DNA of 64,000 nt from Amycolatopsis suaedae (GTDB lineage Bacteria; Actinomycetota; Actinomycetes; Mycobacteriales; Pseudonocardiaceae): contig NZ_SFCC01000002.1 of NCBI RefSeq assembly GCF_004214935.1, positions 496,001 through 560,000 on the forward strand, in the 5' to 3' direction. Each line of letters opens with the position of its first letter. Position 1 is the stretch's first letter. A program made the translations under genes and the position numbers. Below the pieces are notes generated by a model. It saw nothing but the letters and a program-made list of their open reading frames with translations, made no database searches and was not told where the DNA came from. Positions 37,181 through 47,275 of the stretch are shown here, piece by piece.

Positions 37181-38104
37181 GTGGATATCGGCAGGTTGCG
37201 CACCCTTCGGGAGTTCGCCGACCGGGGCAGCGTGACGGCGGCCGCCCAGGCGCTGCACTGCTCGCCGTCGGCGGTGTCCCAGCAGATCCGGGCGTTGCAG
37301 GCGGAGGTCGGGCTGCCGCTCACCGAGCCCGCCGGCCGCGGCCTGCGCCTCACCGACGCCGGCAGGGCACTGGTGGCCAGGGCCGACGAGGTGCTGGCCG
37401 CGCTGGACCGCGCCGAGTCCGAACTGGACACCTACCGCAGCACGCCCCGCGGCGTGGTGCGGCTGGCCGTCTTCCCCTCGGCGGGGCTGCTGCTCCTGCC
37501 CGGCCTGCTGCACCGGGTCGCCGCGTTCGACGACCTGCGGATCGAGGTGCGGGACGTCGACATGGTCCCGGACGACACCTCGCGCCTGGTCGCCGACTTC
37601 GACATCGTGGTCACCCACCGCGACGAGCACGCCGAACCGTTCGACACCGCCCGGCTGGACGTGGTGCCGCTGCTGCGCGAGCCCATCGACGTCGTGCTCC
37701 CGCAGGGCCACCGGCTGGCGCGGTCGCGCAGTGTCGGACTCGCGGAACTGGCCGGGGAACGCTGGATCGGCGTCGACGTCGGCTTCCCCGTCGACGACGT
37801 GCTGCGCTCGGCCGCCGTCCGCAGCGGGGTGCGGCCGGAGGTGGTGCAGCGGATCAACGACTTCCGCATCATCGAGGCGCTGGTCGCCGCCGGGCACGGC
37901 GTCGCGTTGCTGCCGCGCTACGCCACCGACACGCGGCGGGGCCGCAAGCTGTCACTGCGCCCGCTGGCCGGGATCCGGGCGGCGCGGCTGGTCGAGGTCG
38001 TCCTGCGCAAGGGGGCGCGGCAGCGGCCCGCGGTCGCGGCCGTACTCGGCGCGCTCCAGGACGAGGTGGCGGAGATCACCGGCGCGAACCATGCCATGAA
38101 CTGA
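37181..38104 (+). CDS. LysR-family transcriptional regulator
   Basis: A 307-residue LysR protein. The N-terminal winged helix reads GRLRTLREFADRGSVTAAAQALHCSPSAVSQQIRALQ, followed by a linker helix and a two-lobe ligand-binding domain from about residue 90. GTG at 37181 has AGGAGG ending 8 bases upstream. It is divergent from the small membrane protein and precedes an SDR gene on the same strand; either could be a target. Confidence 0.92.
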   Translation: MDIGRLRTLREFADRGSVTAAAQALHCSPSAVSQQIRALQAEVGLPLTEPAGRGLRLTDAGRALVARADEVLAALDRAESELDTYRSTPRGVVRLAVFPSAGLLLLPGLLHRVAAFDDLRIEVRDVDMVPDDTSRLVADFDIVVTHRDEHAEPFDTARLDVVPLLREPIDVVLPQGHRLARSRSVGLAELAGERWIGVDVGFPVDDVLRSAAVRSGVRPEVVQRINDFRIIEALVAAGHGVALLPRYATDTRRGRKLSLRPLAGIRAARLVEVVLRKGARQRPAVAAVLGALQDEVAEITGANHAMN

Positions 38105-38157
38105 CAGGGTTCGCGCCGATCGTGGACGTCGATACCGACGACACGAACGGAGTACGG

Positions 38158-39075
38158 ATGAGCGGGAAACTGCGGGGCAGGGTGGCACTCGTCGCGGGCG
38201 GCACACGGGGAGCGAGCCGGGCGATCGCGGTGGAGCTTGGCCGCGCGGGGGCGACCGTCTACGTCACCGGCCGGACCACGCGGGAGCACCGGTCCGAGGT
38301 GAACCGGCCGGAGACCATCGAGGAGACCGTCGAGCTGATCGAGGCCGCGGGCGGCACCGGCACGGCGATCCGCGTCGACCACCTGGACAGCGACCAGGTG
38401 GCGGCGCTGGCGAAGCGGATCGACGCGGAGCAGGGCAGGCTGGACATCCTGGTCAACGGCCTGTGGGGCGGCGACTACCAGCTCGAGTGGGGCAAGCCGC
38501 TGTGGGAGCACGACCTGGGCAAGACCCTGCGGCTACTCGAACTGGGCGTCAACTCGCACCTGATCACCAGCCACCACATGCTGGCGCTGATGATCCGCGA
38601 GAAGGGCGGGCTCGTGGTGGACCTGACCGACGGGACGACGGAGTTCAACCTGAAGTTCCGCAAGCAGACGTCGCTGCCGTACTACCTGGCGAAGGCGTCG
38701 GGACACCTGCTGGCGATCGGGCAGGCCTCGGAGCTGGAGCCGTACGGCTGCACGGCGGTGGCGTTCACGCCGGGCTGGCTGCGGTCGGAGGCGATGCTGG
38801 ACCACTACGGCGTCACCGAGGCGACCTGGCGGGACGCGCTGAAGGAGGTGCCGCACTTCTGCATCTCGGAGACGCCGACGTTCAGCGGCAGGGCGATCGC
38901 GGCACTGGCGGCCGACCCGGACCGGGCGCGCTGGACGGGGCAGACACTGAGCAGCGGACAGCTGGCGAAGGTGTACGAGTTCGACGACCTCGACGGCAGC
39001 AGGCCGGACGCGTGGCGTTACATCGAGGAGGTCGAGCAGGCGGGCAAGCCCGCCGACGCCACCGGTTACCGGTGA
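38158..39075 (+). CDS. Short-chain dehydrogenase/reductase
   Basis: A 305-residue SDR. The cofactor loop GGTRGASRAIAVELG replaces the common TGxxxGIG. TGRTT next to it suggests an NADP preference. The catalytic pair is in LPYYLAKASGH (Tyr and Lys four apart), and PGWLRSEAM marks the usual PG motif. The region after residue 90 differs from classical members (LVNGLWGGDYQLEWGKP). Substrate unknown. Confidence 0.88.
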   Translation: MSGKLRGRVALVAGGTRGASRAIAVELGRAGATVYVTGRTTREHRSEVNRPETIEETVELIEAAGGTGTAIRVDHLDSDQVAALAKRIDAEQGRLDILVNGLWGGDYQLEWGKPLWEHDLGKTLRLLELGVNSHLITSHHMLALMIREKGGLVVDLTDGTTEFNLKFRKQTSLPYYLAKASGHLLAIGQASELEPYGCTAVAFTPGWLRSEAMLDHYGVTEATWRDALKEVPHFCISETPTFSGRAIAALAADPDRARWTGQTLSSGQLAKVYEFDDLDGSRPDAWRYIEEVEQAGKPADATGYR

Positions 39076-39128
39076 CAGGTTCCTGCCGGGCGGGCTCCGG
39101 CCTGTCCGGCAGCGGCCACACTGCTTGC

Positions 39129-39569
39129 GTGGACACGAAACCGAGCCGCGTCACCGTGGTGCTGGCATCGCTGGCGTCGATGTTGGTCGGCGCCTACTTC
39201 CTGCTGTTCGGCGTTCTTCGCGAGATCGGCATGCTGGAGCGGGCCGCCGACGTGACGATCGTGGTCGTCGTGTTGATCGCCCACAGCCTCTGTGTGGTGT
39301 TCTCGATCGCCGGTGGGATCACGTTGGCGCGGGGCAGGCCGACGGGAATCGGCAACGTGACCACCGGCGGTGCCATCGCGGTGCTGTCGCTGGTCGTGTC
39401 GGCCCTGTACTGGCCGAACTGGAGCGTGGGCTCGGTGCTGGGCATGGCCCTGGTGATCGGCCTGCCGGCGGCGGCGGTCGTGCTGGCCTGGGCGCCGTCA
39501 ACCCGTCGCTATGTCGACTGGGCAGAGTCATCTGCCCTCTCTTCGTTCGGGCGTGGTCGGGCCCCCTGA
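39129..39569 (+). CDS. Hypothetical membrane protein
   Basis: A 146-residue protein with four hydrophobic segments (about 9-32, 42-66, 80-95 and 100-121). No family recognised. GTG at 39129 has CACACT 6 bases upstream and no ribosome site. The C-terminal tail is basic. Confidence 0.6.
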   Translation: MDTKPSRVTVVLASLASMLVGAYFLLFGVLREIGMLERAADVTIVVVVLIAHSLCVVFSIAGGITLARGRPTGIGNVTTGGAIAVLSLVVSALYWPNWSVGSVLGMALVIGLPAAAVVLAWAPSTRRYVDWAESSALSSFGRGRAP

Positions 39570-39619
39570 GTCGGCGTCTTCCCTCCTCGCCGTCGCTTGC
39601 TGCGCAAGCTTTGGGCTCG

Positions 39620-40606
39620 TCAGTCCAGACGCCGACGGGCCCGACCGTTCCGGCTGGCCATTCGTTCGCCGACCTCGGCGAGGGCGGCCCGCAGGTGCTC
39701 CGGTTCGAGCACCTCGACGCCGTCGCCGAGGGAGGTCAGCTGGGCCAGCGCGATGTCCTCGCGTTCCAGCGCCAGGTCCGCTTCGGCCCACCCGTCGGCG
39801 TCCGGCTCGCCCAGCCGCAGCAGCGAGTCGGCGATGTCCTCCGGGCCGATGATCCGGCGTAGGTGCCGCACCGCGGCCGCGCTCAACCTGGCGGTGACCC
39901 GGGTGGGCAGCGGCAGCCGTTCGAAGTCGGCCGACGAGGCCCGCCACCAGCCGGCGAGGTTGAAACCGGGTGGCCGCTCGAACCGTTCGTCGGTCGCGGT
40001 CGCCGACACGATCCGGGACACCCGGTAGGTGCGCGGGCTGCCGTCGACCCCGGCGACGAGGTACCAGACACCGGCCTTGAGGACGAGCCCGAGCGGCTCC
40101 AGCAGGCGTCGCGCGACGCCGTCGCGGCGCTGGTAGCCGATCTCCAGCCGGCGCGACTCCCACACGGCCTGGGCTACCGTCGCCAGCTCGGCGGGTTCGT
40201 CCTCGCCCCGGAACCAGCCCGAGGCGTCCAGGTGGAACCGGCCCGCGACGTGTTCGGCCTGCTCGCGCAGGCCCTCGGGCATGCTGGCCGACACCTTGGC
40301 GTGCGCGGCCGACACGGCGGTGCCCAGGCCCAGCGCGGCCAGCGCGTCGGGTACGCCGAGCGCGAAGATGGCGACGGCCTCCCGCGAGGTGAGGCCGCCA
40401 AGCCGCGCCTTCCAGCCGTCGACCAGCCGCACCCCACCGTGCCGGCCGGGCTCCGTCCACAGTGGAACGCCAGCCTCCCGCAGGGCGGCGAGGTCGCGGT
40501 GCATCGTCCGTTCCGAGACGCCCAGCGCCTCGGCCAGCTCGGGCACCGTCGCCGCTCGCCTGCCCTGCAGGGTGAACAGCAGCGCTACCAGCCTCTCCGC
40601 TCGCAC
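39620..40606 (-). CDS. WYL-domain transcriptional regulator (YafY type)
   Basis: A 328-residue regulator with an N-terminal DeoR-like helix-turn-helix (TVPELAEALGVSERTMHRDLAALREAGVPL) and a WYL sensor domain in which the signature reads GVWYLVAGVDGSPRTYRVSRI near residue 185. WYL domains bind small ligands or nucleic acids. GTG at 40606 has TAGTTT 7 bases upstream, inside the end of leuA, so it can be transcribed apart from leuA although only 10 bp separate the genes. Confidence 0.9.
   Translation of the reverse strand: MRAERLVALLFTLQGRRAATVPELAEALGVSERTMHRDLAALREAGVPLWTEPGRHGGVRLVDGWKARLGGLTSREAVAIFALGVPDALAALGLGTAVSAAHAKVSASMPEGLREQAEHVAGRFHLDASGWFRGEDEPAELATVAQAVWESRRLEIGYQRRDGVARRLLEPLGLVLKAGVWYLVAGVDGSPRTYRVSRIVSATATDERFERPPGFNLAGWWRASSADFERLPLPTRVTARLSAAAVRHLRRIIGPEDIADSLLRLGEPDADGWAEADLALEREDIALAQLTSLGDGVEVLEPEHLRAALAEVGERMASRNGRARRRLD
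40455..40467. repeat. Dispersed palindrome GTCCA-N3-TGGA (copy 6)
   Basis: Core TCCACAGTGGA with 5' G but 3' A, inside the WYL regulator gene. Confidence 0.6.
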
Positions 40607-40616
40607 ACCGGCGAAA

Positions 40617-42473
<1,857 letters not shown>

Positions 42474-42489
<16 letters not shown>

Positions 42490-42515
42490 CAGCGAAGCAG
42501 GAGAGCGCGTGCCAC
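42474..42515 (-). CDS. leuA leader peptide
   Basis: A 13-codon frame reading V/M-A-R-A-L-L-L-R-C-R-D-G-A, with GTG at 42515 and TGA at 42474. Three consecutive Leu codons (CTC CTG CTT), a stop inside the hairpin region, and a position about 75 bases before leuA are the hallmarks of a leucine attenuation leader. Leader peptides before leuA are known in other actinobacteria. Confidence 0.65.
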
Positions 42516-42609
42516 GTCGTCAGCTTAACCACGGACCGCCGCCGGGCACAAAACCCGGCGGAGTTACTCGGGCGTAGCCTCGGCGTGGCGGGCGTGTCAG
42601 ACTGCGTGT

Positions 42610-43008
42610 ATGGGCAACCACTCCGAGGAACGGGACGCCGAGGACCCGGCCCAGACCCAGGCGTTGCCGCGGGACGAGGCCCGCCCGCGCCGGGACTGGC
42701 GTGCGACCCGCCTGCGGGTGGCCGGTGTCGTCGCCAACGTCGTGCGCTGGATCGGCCTGGTGTTCGCGGCGGTCCTCGTGTTGCACGTCATCTTCGTGGT
42801 CGGCGGCGCGAACTCCGCCAACAGCATCGTGCGGTTCATCCGGAGCTGGGCGGAGACGCTGTCGCTCGGCTTCACCGACCTGTTCGTCATCCAGGACGAC
42901 GCGAAGCTGCAGGTGCTGGTCAACTACGGCATCGCGGCCCTGTTCTGGCTGATCGTCTCGGCCATCGTGGCGAAGGTGATCCGCCGCCTCGGCGGCAGTT
43001 CCTACTGA
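42610..43008 (+). CDS. Small membrane protein of unknown function
   Basis: A 132-residue protein with an acidic then basic N-terminal 35 residues and hydrophobic segments at about 38-65 and 104-123, with a possible re-entrant stretch between. It ends AKVIRRLGGSSY. Not recognised. CAGACT lies 6 bases upstream of the ATG and no ribosome site is seen, which suggests leaderless expression. Confidence 0.65.
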   Translation: MGNHSEERDAEDPAQTQALPRDEARPRRDWRATRLRVAGVVANVVRWIGLVFAAVLVLHVIFVVGGANSANSIVRFIRSWAETLSLGFTDLFVIQDDAKLQVLVNYGIAALFWLIVSAIVAKVIRRLGGSSY

Positions 43009-43051
43009 CTTTCAGCCCGCCGTGTCGCTGCCGCATAGTGAGGTCTGTCAC

Positions 43052-43654
43052 TTACGGGATGAGAAGCTCCGGGCCGAGGACCGTGCGAAAGACCGCCTCG
43101 AGTCGTTTGGCGCCGAGGGGATTGCGACGGGTTAGCCGCAGCTCATGCCCGTCGTGAGTCCTGAGCACGACCTCCATTGTCCAGGCACGCCGGATGATCT
43201 GAGCTTGTGCGACCGAGGTCGCCTTCAACACCGGCTCGGTAAAACCGCGAATCGCCAGATTCCGGCGCAAGTCGGCGACAGTGCGGTGACGCAAACGCGG
43301 GCCGGTGAGGCCGAAGATCATTGGTCTCATCTCGTGGTGTGTCCACGGCCAGGAGTCCTGCCCCTGACGTCCCGCCAACCAGGAGATTCTCAGCAGTACA
43401 CCCTGTACGGCTACTCCGACAACCACGACGCCCAGTCCAGTCGTAGGTGCTTCAGGCAGGCCGAGTTCCGTCCATAGAACGCTGAGCGCGATCATTGTCC
43501 CGAGAATTAGCAGACTCCCACCCAGCAACTGCTGCCGATACCACACGTAGGGATCGGGCAGCAGGCCGAAGCCGTCCGCGAGTTCATGTACAACGATATA
43601 CCGGTGTTCGCGCGTGCGAACCCACGCAACTTTTCGCAGCGTCCGTCTACTCAC
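43052..43654 (-). CDS. Membrane protein of the minus-strand type VII-linked operon
   Basis: A 200-residue protein with two hydrophobic segments near residues 45-62 and 72-92, then a basic cytoplasmic C-terminal half (RRAWTMEVVLRTHDGHELRLTRRNP) that looks like a small beta-rich domain. No family recognised. GTG at 43654 overlaps the lipoprotein stop by 4 bases, so it is the last gene of a four-gene operon (43052-45667). Its GC content is lower than that of its right and left genomic neighbours. Confidence 0.65.
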   Translation of the reverse strand: MSRRTLRKVAWVRTREHRYIVVHELADGFGLLPDPYVWYRQQLLGGSLLILGTMIALSVLWTELGLPEAPTTGLGVVVVGVAVQGVLLRISWLAGRQGQDSWPWTHHEMRPMIFGLTGPRLRHRTVADLRRNLAIRGFTEPVLKATSVAQAQIIRRAWTMEVVLRTHDGHELRLTRRNPLGAKRLEAVFRTVLGPELLIP

Positions 43655-44166
43655 CCCGTCGTCAACACCTCTTCGACCAGTGCCATGACATGCTTACATG
43701 CGGAGTCATCTATTCCGGTGAAGTCGGCACTCAGTGTGGTGCCGTCCACGTCGAAGAGCGCAGTGCAGGTTGTGGGGAGCTTCGCCAGAGTCACCGATCG
43801 GCCTGCCAATATCCGATCCTCGGCTGTCCCGCCATTGATCTTGCGCCAATCATCGACCGTTCCCTGCCGATTGGCGACTATAAGAGCTCTGGCTTCTGCG
43901 CTATGCCCTTCGGTATGCCACACACAATTGGGGCCGCCGGGAGCATCATCGCGTTGCTTCGCCTGGGCTCTCGGGAATACTCTGCGTACCGCTTCAGGCA
44001 CAGGGGCTGCGCACGATTTATGTATCAAGTCCACTGCACGAGGTGCGGCCGAGTGTCCGGTTGAGTCCGACAGTGGCTTATCGCCGGGCGTTTCGTTCCC
44101 GCCGCATGCGCCCAAGCCAATAAATGTGACGCAGATCAGGATCGATGAAAATACATGGGTCTTCAT
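43651..44166 (-). CDS. Lipoprotein, DUF3558-like
   Basis: A 171-residue lipoprotein. Signal peptide ends with GLGACGG; the mature part has paired Cys residues and the CVWHTEG segment that resembles DUF3558 proteins (compare CVWVFEQ in the gene at 47268). DUF3558 lipoproteins are typical companions of ESX accessory genes in Pseudonocardiaceae; their role is not known. The ATG at 44166 is chosen over a TTG at 44187 because it overlaps the upstream stop by one base (TAATG). Confidence 0.72.
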   Translation of the reverse strand: MKTHVFSSILICVTFIGLGACGGNETPGDKPLSDSTGHSAAPRAVDLIHKSCAAPVPEAVRRVFPRAQAKQRDDAPGGPNCVWHTEGHSAEARALIVANRQGTVDDWRKINGGTAEDRILAGRSVTLAKLPTTCTALFDVDGTTLSADFTGIDDSACKHVMALVEEVLTTG

Positions 44167-44567
44167 TATGGCCCGTCTTGTGTCCAATTGATTTCGTCGA
44201 AGTCCTCTATGTCTTCATCGCCGCGCCTTGTTCGCGAGGTCTTGGCCGGGTTCGGCGTGTCGGCTGACATCTGATTCAACTCACGCGCGACTCTTTCGAT
44301 TTCGCTCTGTGCGGCTTTGATCAAATCAGAGCGCTGCTCTTCTGTCATCGCGTCGTAGCGGCGAGTGAATTCCGTAACTGCCGACATTGCTGCGGGTGCG
44401 TCGTCCAGCACCTTGCCCGCTTCGCGGGTCGATATTTGACCCTTGGCGTACTGTTCCAGAGTACTCCTGATCTGGGGATCGTCGATCTTGGAAGCAGCTG
44501 AAAGGAGTGTTCGGCGCTCGTGCTCTGTGCGCGCGAGCTTCATTTGGTCGGCTTCGGCGTCATCCAC
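44166..44567 (-). CDS. Small helical protein of the type VII-linked operon
   Basis: A 133-residue, charged, predominantly helical protein with no signal peptide, ending in an acidic Asp/Glu tract (DEDIEDFDEI). Not recognised. GTG at 44567 has GGGAG about 6 bases upstream. It lies 11 bp after the WXG-like gene, so it could be a chaperone or partner of that protein. Confidence 0.6.
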   Translation of the reverse strand: MDDAEADQMKLARTEHERRTLLSAASKIDDPQIRSTLEQYAKGQISTREAGKVLDDAPAAMSAVTEFTRRYDAMTEEQRSDLIKAAQSEIERVARELNQMSADTPNPAKTSRTRRGDEDIEDFDEINWTQDGP

Positions 44568-44578
44568 TTGAACTCCCT

Positions 44579-45667
44579 TCAGTTTCCGACTGGTGATTTG
44601 TACGGCGCGGCGGGTATCTCCCGCCCGCCGTTCTTGATTTCGAAAGAGTTGTTACCGTTCACGTCCAGCATTCCTTGAAACCCGTTCAGAAGGTCTTTCA
44701 GGCGCATTGTTGCTGACAAGATCTCATAACCACTCTTGGCGGCTTCGACCAAGCGATATGCGGCATTCGCTGCAGTGACAATATTTAGTCCTGGGACTGT
44801 CGAGGTTCCGCCGGCAGCCATGGCGGCCAAGGCTGCCTGGATAAGCTTGTCGGCCCAGGCTCCTACCTCGCCAGACAAGAAAATGAAGATGTTGTAGGAG
44901 CCTTCTGCTAGTTCTTTGAATTGGTCTGAAAGGTGTCGGTTGACGTCGCATTCTCCGCTTAGGCCTGTCGTCAAGCTGCCGAGGTATTCGTAGGCTAAGG
45001 CTGCAGCGTTGCCTCGCCAATCTTCTTGGCCGCGACGTATGTAATCCTCGATGTTCAATTTGACATCGAGGTACGCCCATGCTGCATTGTTAAATATGTC
45101 CGCACTCCGTCGGATTTCCCGCCAGTCGCCGAGTAATCCGTTGAACATTGTCTCGAATGGGTCCTCACCCAACGCCCACTTGACAAACTCTCGCAGGCCG
45201 GCGGTCACGCTGAGAAGATCGGCTTCAAGAGCTGGTTTCCAAGACATCTCCTCGTCGTAGGAGGGAGGTTCGACAAGGCGTCCACGTGCATCCGATAGAT
45301 CGGTGTATGGGGCGTTGGGAGGCGGGACAGCTCCCCCGCCGATGGGTAATGGAACCGTGTACTTCCCCGCTGGCAAGGTGGAGTCAACGTGCTCAGCGTG
45401 CGCGGATTCTGTTTCAGAGTAATAGTTCTGCGCGGTTGTTAGATTGTCGCCAGTCTGACTGCAACATGTCTGTGCGGCAACCGCACGATTCATGTTTCGA
45501 AATTTGACGTTCTCGACGTGGGGTTTAATGTTTCCGAGCAATCCTGTGAAAGCGCCCGAATTTATCTTATAGAAGTGATTCGACAAAGCGTACATGGATT
45601 CTGCTTGACGTTCCATTCCGCTTGCCATGCTGCGTAACGCTTCAATATTGACATGGAAACCTGACAC
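44579..45667 (-). CDS. Candidate type VII secretion substrate with two WXG100-like units
   Basis: A 362-residue helical protein without a signal peptide. Residues 1-95 form an Esx-like helical hairpin that ends with Y83-x3-E87 (YSETE), the general ESX export signal. A Pro-rich linker follows to about 140. Residues 180-310 form a second unit with W217-R-G219 followed by AAALAYEYL, the usual WXG100 turn. The C-terminal 50 residues are Gly/Asn-rich. It may be exported through an ESX system or act as a surface partner. First gene of the operon; GC content in the low to mid 50s by a hand count of one line, against about 70% elsewhere. Confidence 0.68.
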   Translation of the reverse strand: MSGFHVNIEALRSMASGMERQAESMYALSNHFYKINSGAFTGLLGNIKPHVENVKFRNMNRAVAAQTCCSQTGDNLTTAQNYYSETESAHAEHVDSTLPAGKYTVPLPIGGGAVPPPNAPYTDLSDARGRLVEPPSYDEEMSWKPALEADLLSVTAGLREFVKWALGEDPFETMFNGLLGDWREIRRSADIFNNAAWAYLDVKLNIEDYIRRGQEDWRGNAAALAYEYLGSLTTGLSGECDVNRHLSDQFKELAEGSYNIFIFLSGEVGAWADKLIQAALAAMAAGGTSTVPGLNIVTAANAAYRLVEAAKSGYEILSATMRLKDLLNGFQGMLDVNGNNSFEIKNGGREIPAAPYKSPVGN

Positions 45668-46804
45668 TGACGCCCTCCCCGATTACACGTGGTCACGACC
45701 TGTGTCAGAACGTAGCTGGCGCTGCGATAACTAGCAAGCTTCGACACCGGCAGTTGACGGGCAATCGGTCCGCGGGGGTCCTCTTGCAGGTCCTCGCTTG
45801 GCCAGAATGCAGTCAGCGTGAACCGAAGCAAGCGGGCCCCATTGCCGTGAGGCGATGAGTCGATGGGCCCGGGTGTTCGCTACGCGACTGTCGTTCAGTG
45901 CTATCGCATGGTGGACACGATCGGTGACTGTTGGTTACAACGTGGACACGCCTGGTTGGCAGGCTTGACATGTGGGAGGCATGTGATGAGTGCATCAGGG
46001 GCGAACGTGGAGGGTCCGGTGGTGCGGGTTTTCGCAACCAGCGCGGGCCGTCCGTCCCTGGAATGAACTACCAGGTGGATCGGGATCTCAAGAAGCTAGG
46101 TGCGGAGCAGGCGAAGGCAGATTTCGCGTCGGCTGGCGCGGCCTAACAGTTCGGCCCGGAGGCGATCGACGGCCTGATCCGAACGCTGGATGACATCCGG
46201 CAGAGCCCGTTGCGTGAGACGCAACTTCTCGCGCCGTCCTTTGGGCTGGATGACTCCATCGGGGGATGAAGTAGCGAGCCAAACTACGTCAATGACGCGA
46301 ATCGGCCGGGTGTATGGTGCGGCCGGCAACTACAGGCGATAACCGCGATATTGCAACCACCGGAGGCATCTCGAACCTGGTTGAACTGCGCCGCCGGATA
46401 ACCACCAATCGGAGCCAAAGGCCGGAAAACTCAAGCTACCCCCCCCGGAGAATGGGACTCGTAGACAGTGCTGAGCCCCTTGATCACGTTGTTAGCGTTC
46501 TGGGGTCAGCGACGCGCGGCAATAATTTGTTGGGGCCAGTCTGAGTCCCCGGAATTCGCATTAGGGTGATCCCTGCGGGCTGGCAGTGAGGCCGCCGAAT
46601 TTATCGTTGGGTAATTGAAAGGGGGACAATGGCGGCCGGGTGCGGCGGACTGGGGATCTGCGGGCAGATTACCTGCCATTCCGGCCGTCATCCGGTGCCG
46701 TGGGCGTTGTTCATGCGCCTATCACATGGTAGAACAAGTGCGACTGTCTGTGTTGGCATGAACACACATTGTTGGCGGTCGGACAACGTGCGGGGAGGCA
46801 TGTG
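45668..46804. other. Gene-poor spacer of lower GC between the two type VII modules
   Basis: About 1.1 kb. The left part (45668-45980) holds the putative promoter region of the minus-strand operon and a copy of the upstream region of the gene at 46805. 45986-46336 is a decayed copy of that gene. From 46340 to 46720 I see no gene or clear signal. Short frames here lack coding bias. The right end contains the ribosome site GGGGAGG for 46805. Confidence 0.6.
45986..46336 (+). pseudogene. Decayed partial copy of the gene at 46805
   Basis: About 350 bases align with the first two thirds of the gene at 46805, including the shared GGGAGG(C)ATGTG start region just upstream, so the promoter was duplicated as well. 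A one-base deletion between the GTGCGGGTT and GAACTACCAG matches shifts the frame. In the shifted frame the codon for the Trp of SGWQF has become TAA at 46144-46146. The copy breaks off after the CCGGCAACT...CAGGCGA match. Not functional as a protein gene. Confidence 0.85.
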
Positions 46805-47275
46805 ATGAGTGCGCCGGGGGTCGAGCGCCCGGAGGGGCCGGTGGTGCGGGTTCCGCACAACCAGCATGGGCCGTTCGTGCCTGGGGTGAACTACCAGGTG
46901 GATCAGGATTTCAAGAAGCTGGGTGCGGAGCAGGCGAAGGCGGATTTCGCGTCGGCGGGCTCGGGTTGGCAGTTCGACCCGGAGGCGATCGACGGCCTGA
47001 TCCGCAAGCTGGAGGACATCCGGCAGGGCCCACTGCGCGAGGGGGAGAGACGGGCGCCCCGGCTGATTGGGATTACACCGCCGGGTGACGAGATCGCGAG
47101 TCAGAACTACGTAGCGGACGCGAATCGTTCGGGTGCGTCGTATGCCCGGCAACTCCAGGCGAATGTCGAGTTCCTGGAGGCGTACGTCGAGACGTTGGTT
47201 GCGATCAAGAACGCCTACCAGGCACAGGACGAAGCCGCGCTGGCGGCACTCAGAGGAAAGGCTGCCGATGCGTAG
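46805..47275 (+). CDS. PE/Esx-like type VII secretion partner protein
   Basis: A 156-residue helical protein without signal peptide. It has a conserved-looking N-terminal strand (GPVVRVPHNQHGPFVPG), a helical hairpin, and near the C-terminus Y138-x3-D142 in AYQAQDEAAL, matching the YxxxD/E export signal carried by PE and Esx proteins. It precedes a DUF3558 lipoprotein, a PPE-like protein and EspG, the setting expected for a PE-like partner of the PPE. ATG at 46805 has GGGGAGG 6 bases upstream. Overlaps the next gene by 8 bases. Confidence 0.7.
   Translation: MSAPGVERPEGPVVRVPHNQHGPFVPGVNYQVDQDFKKLGAEQAKADFASAGSGWQFDPEAIDGLIRKLEDIRQGPLREGERRAPRLIGITPPGDEIASQNYVADANRSGASYARQLQANVEFLEAYVETLVAIKNAYQAQDEAALAALRGKAADA

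Noticed and set aside
45837-46140. Short plus-strand frames around 45837-46193 that look like separate small genes
   Set aside because: They are fragments of the frameshifted copy of the gene at 46805 and shadows of it; none has an independent start signal with coding bias.
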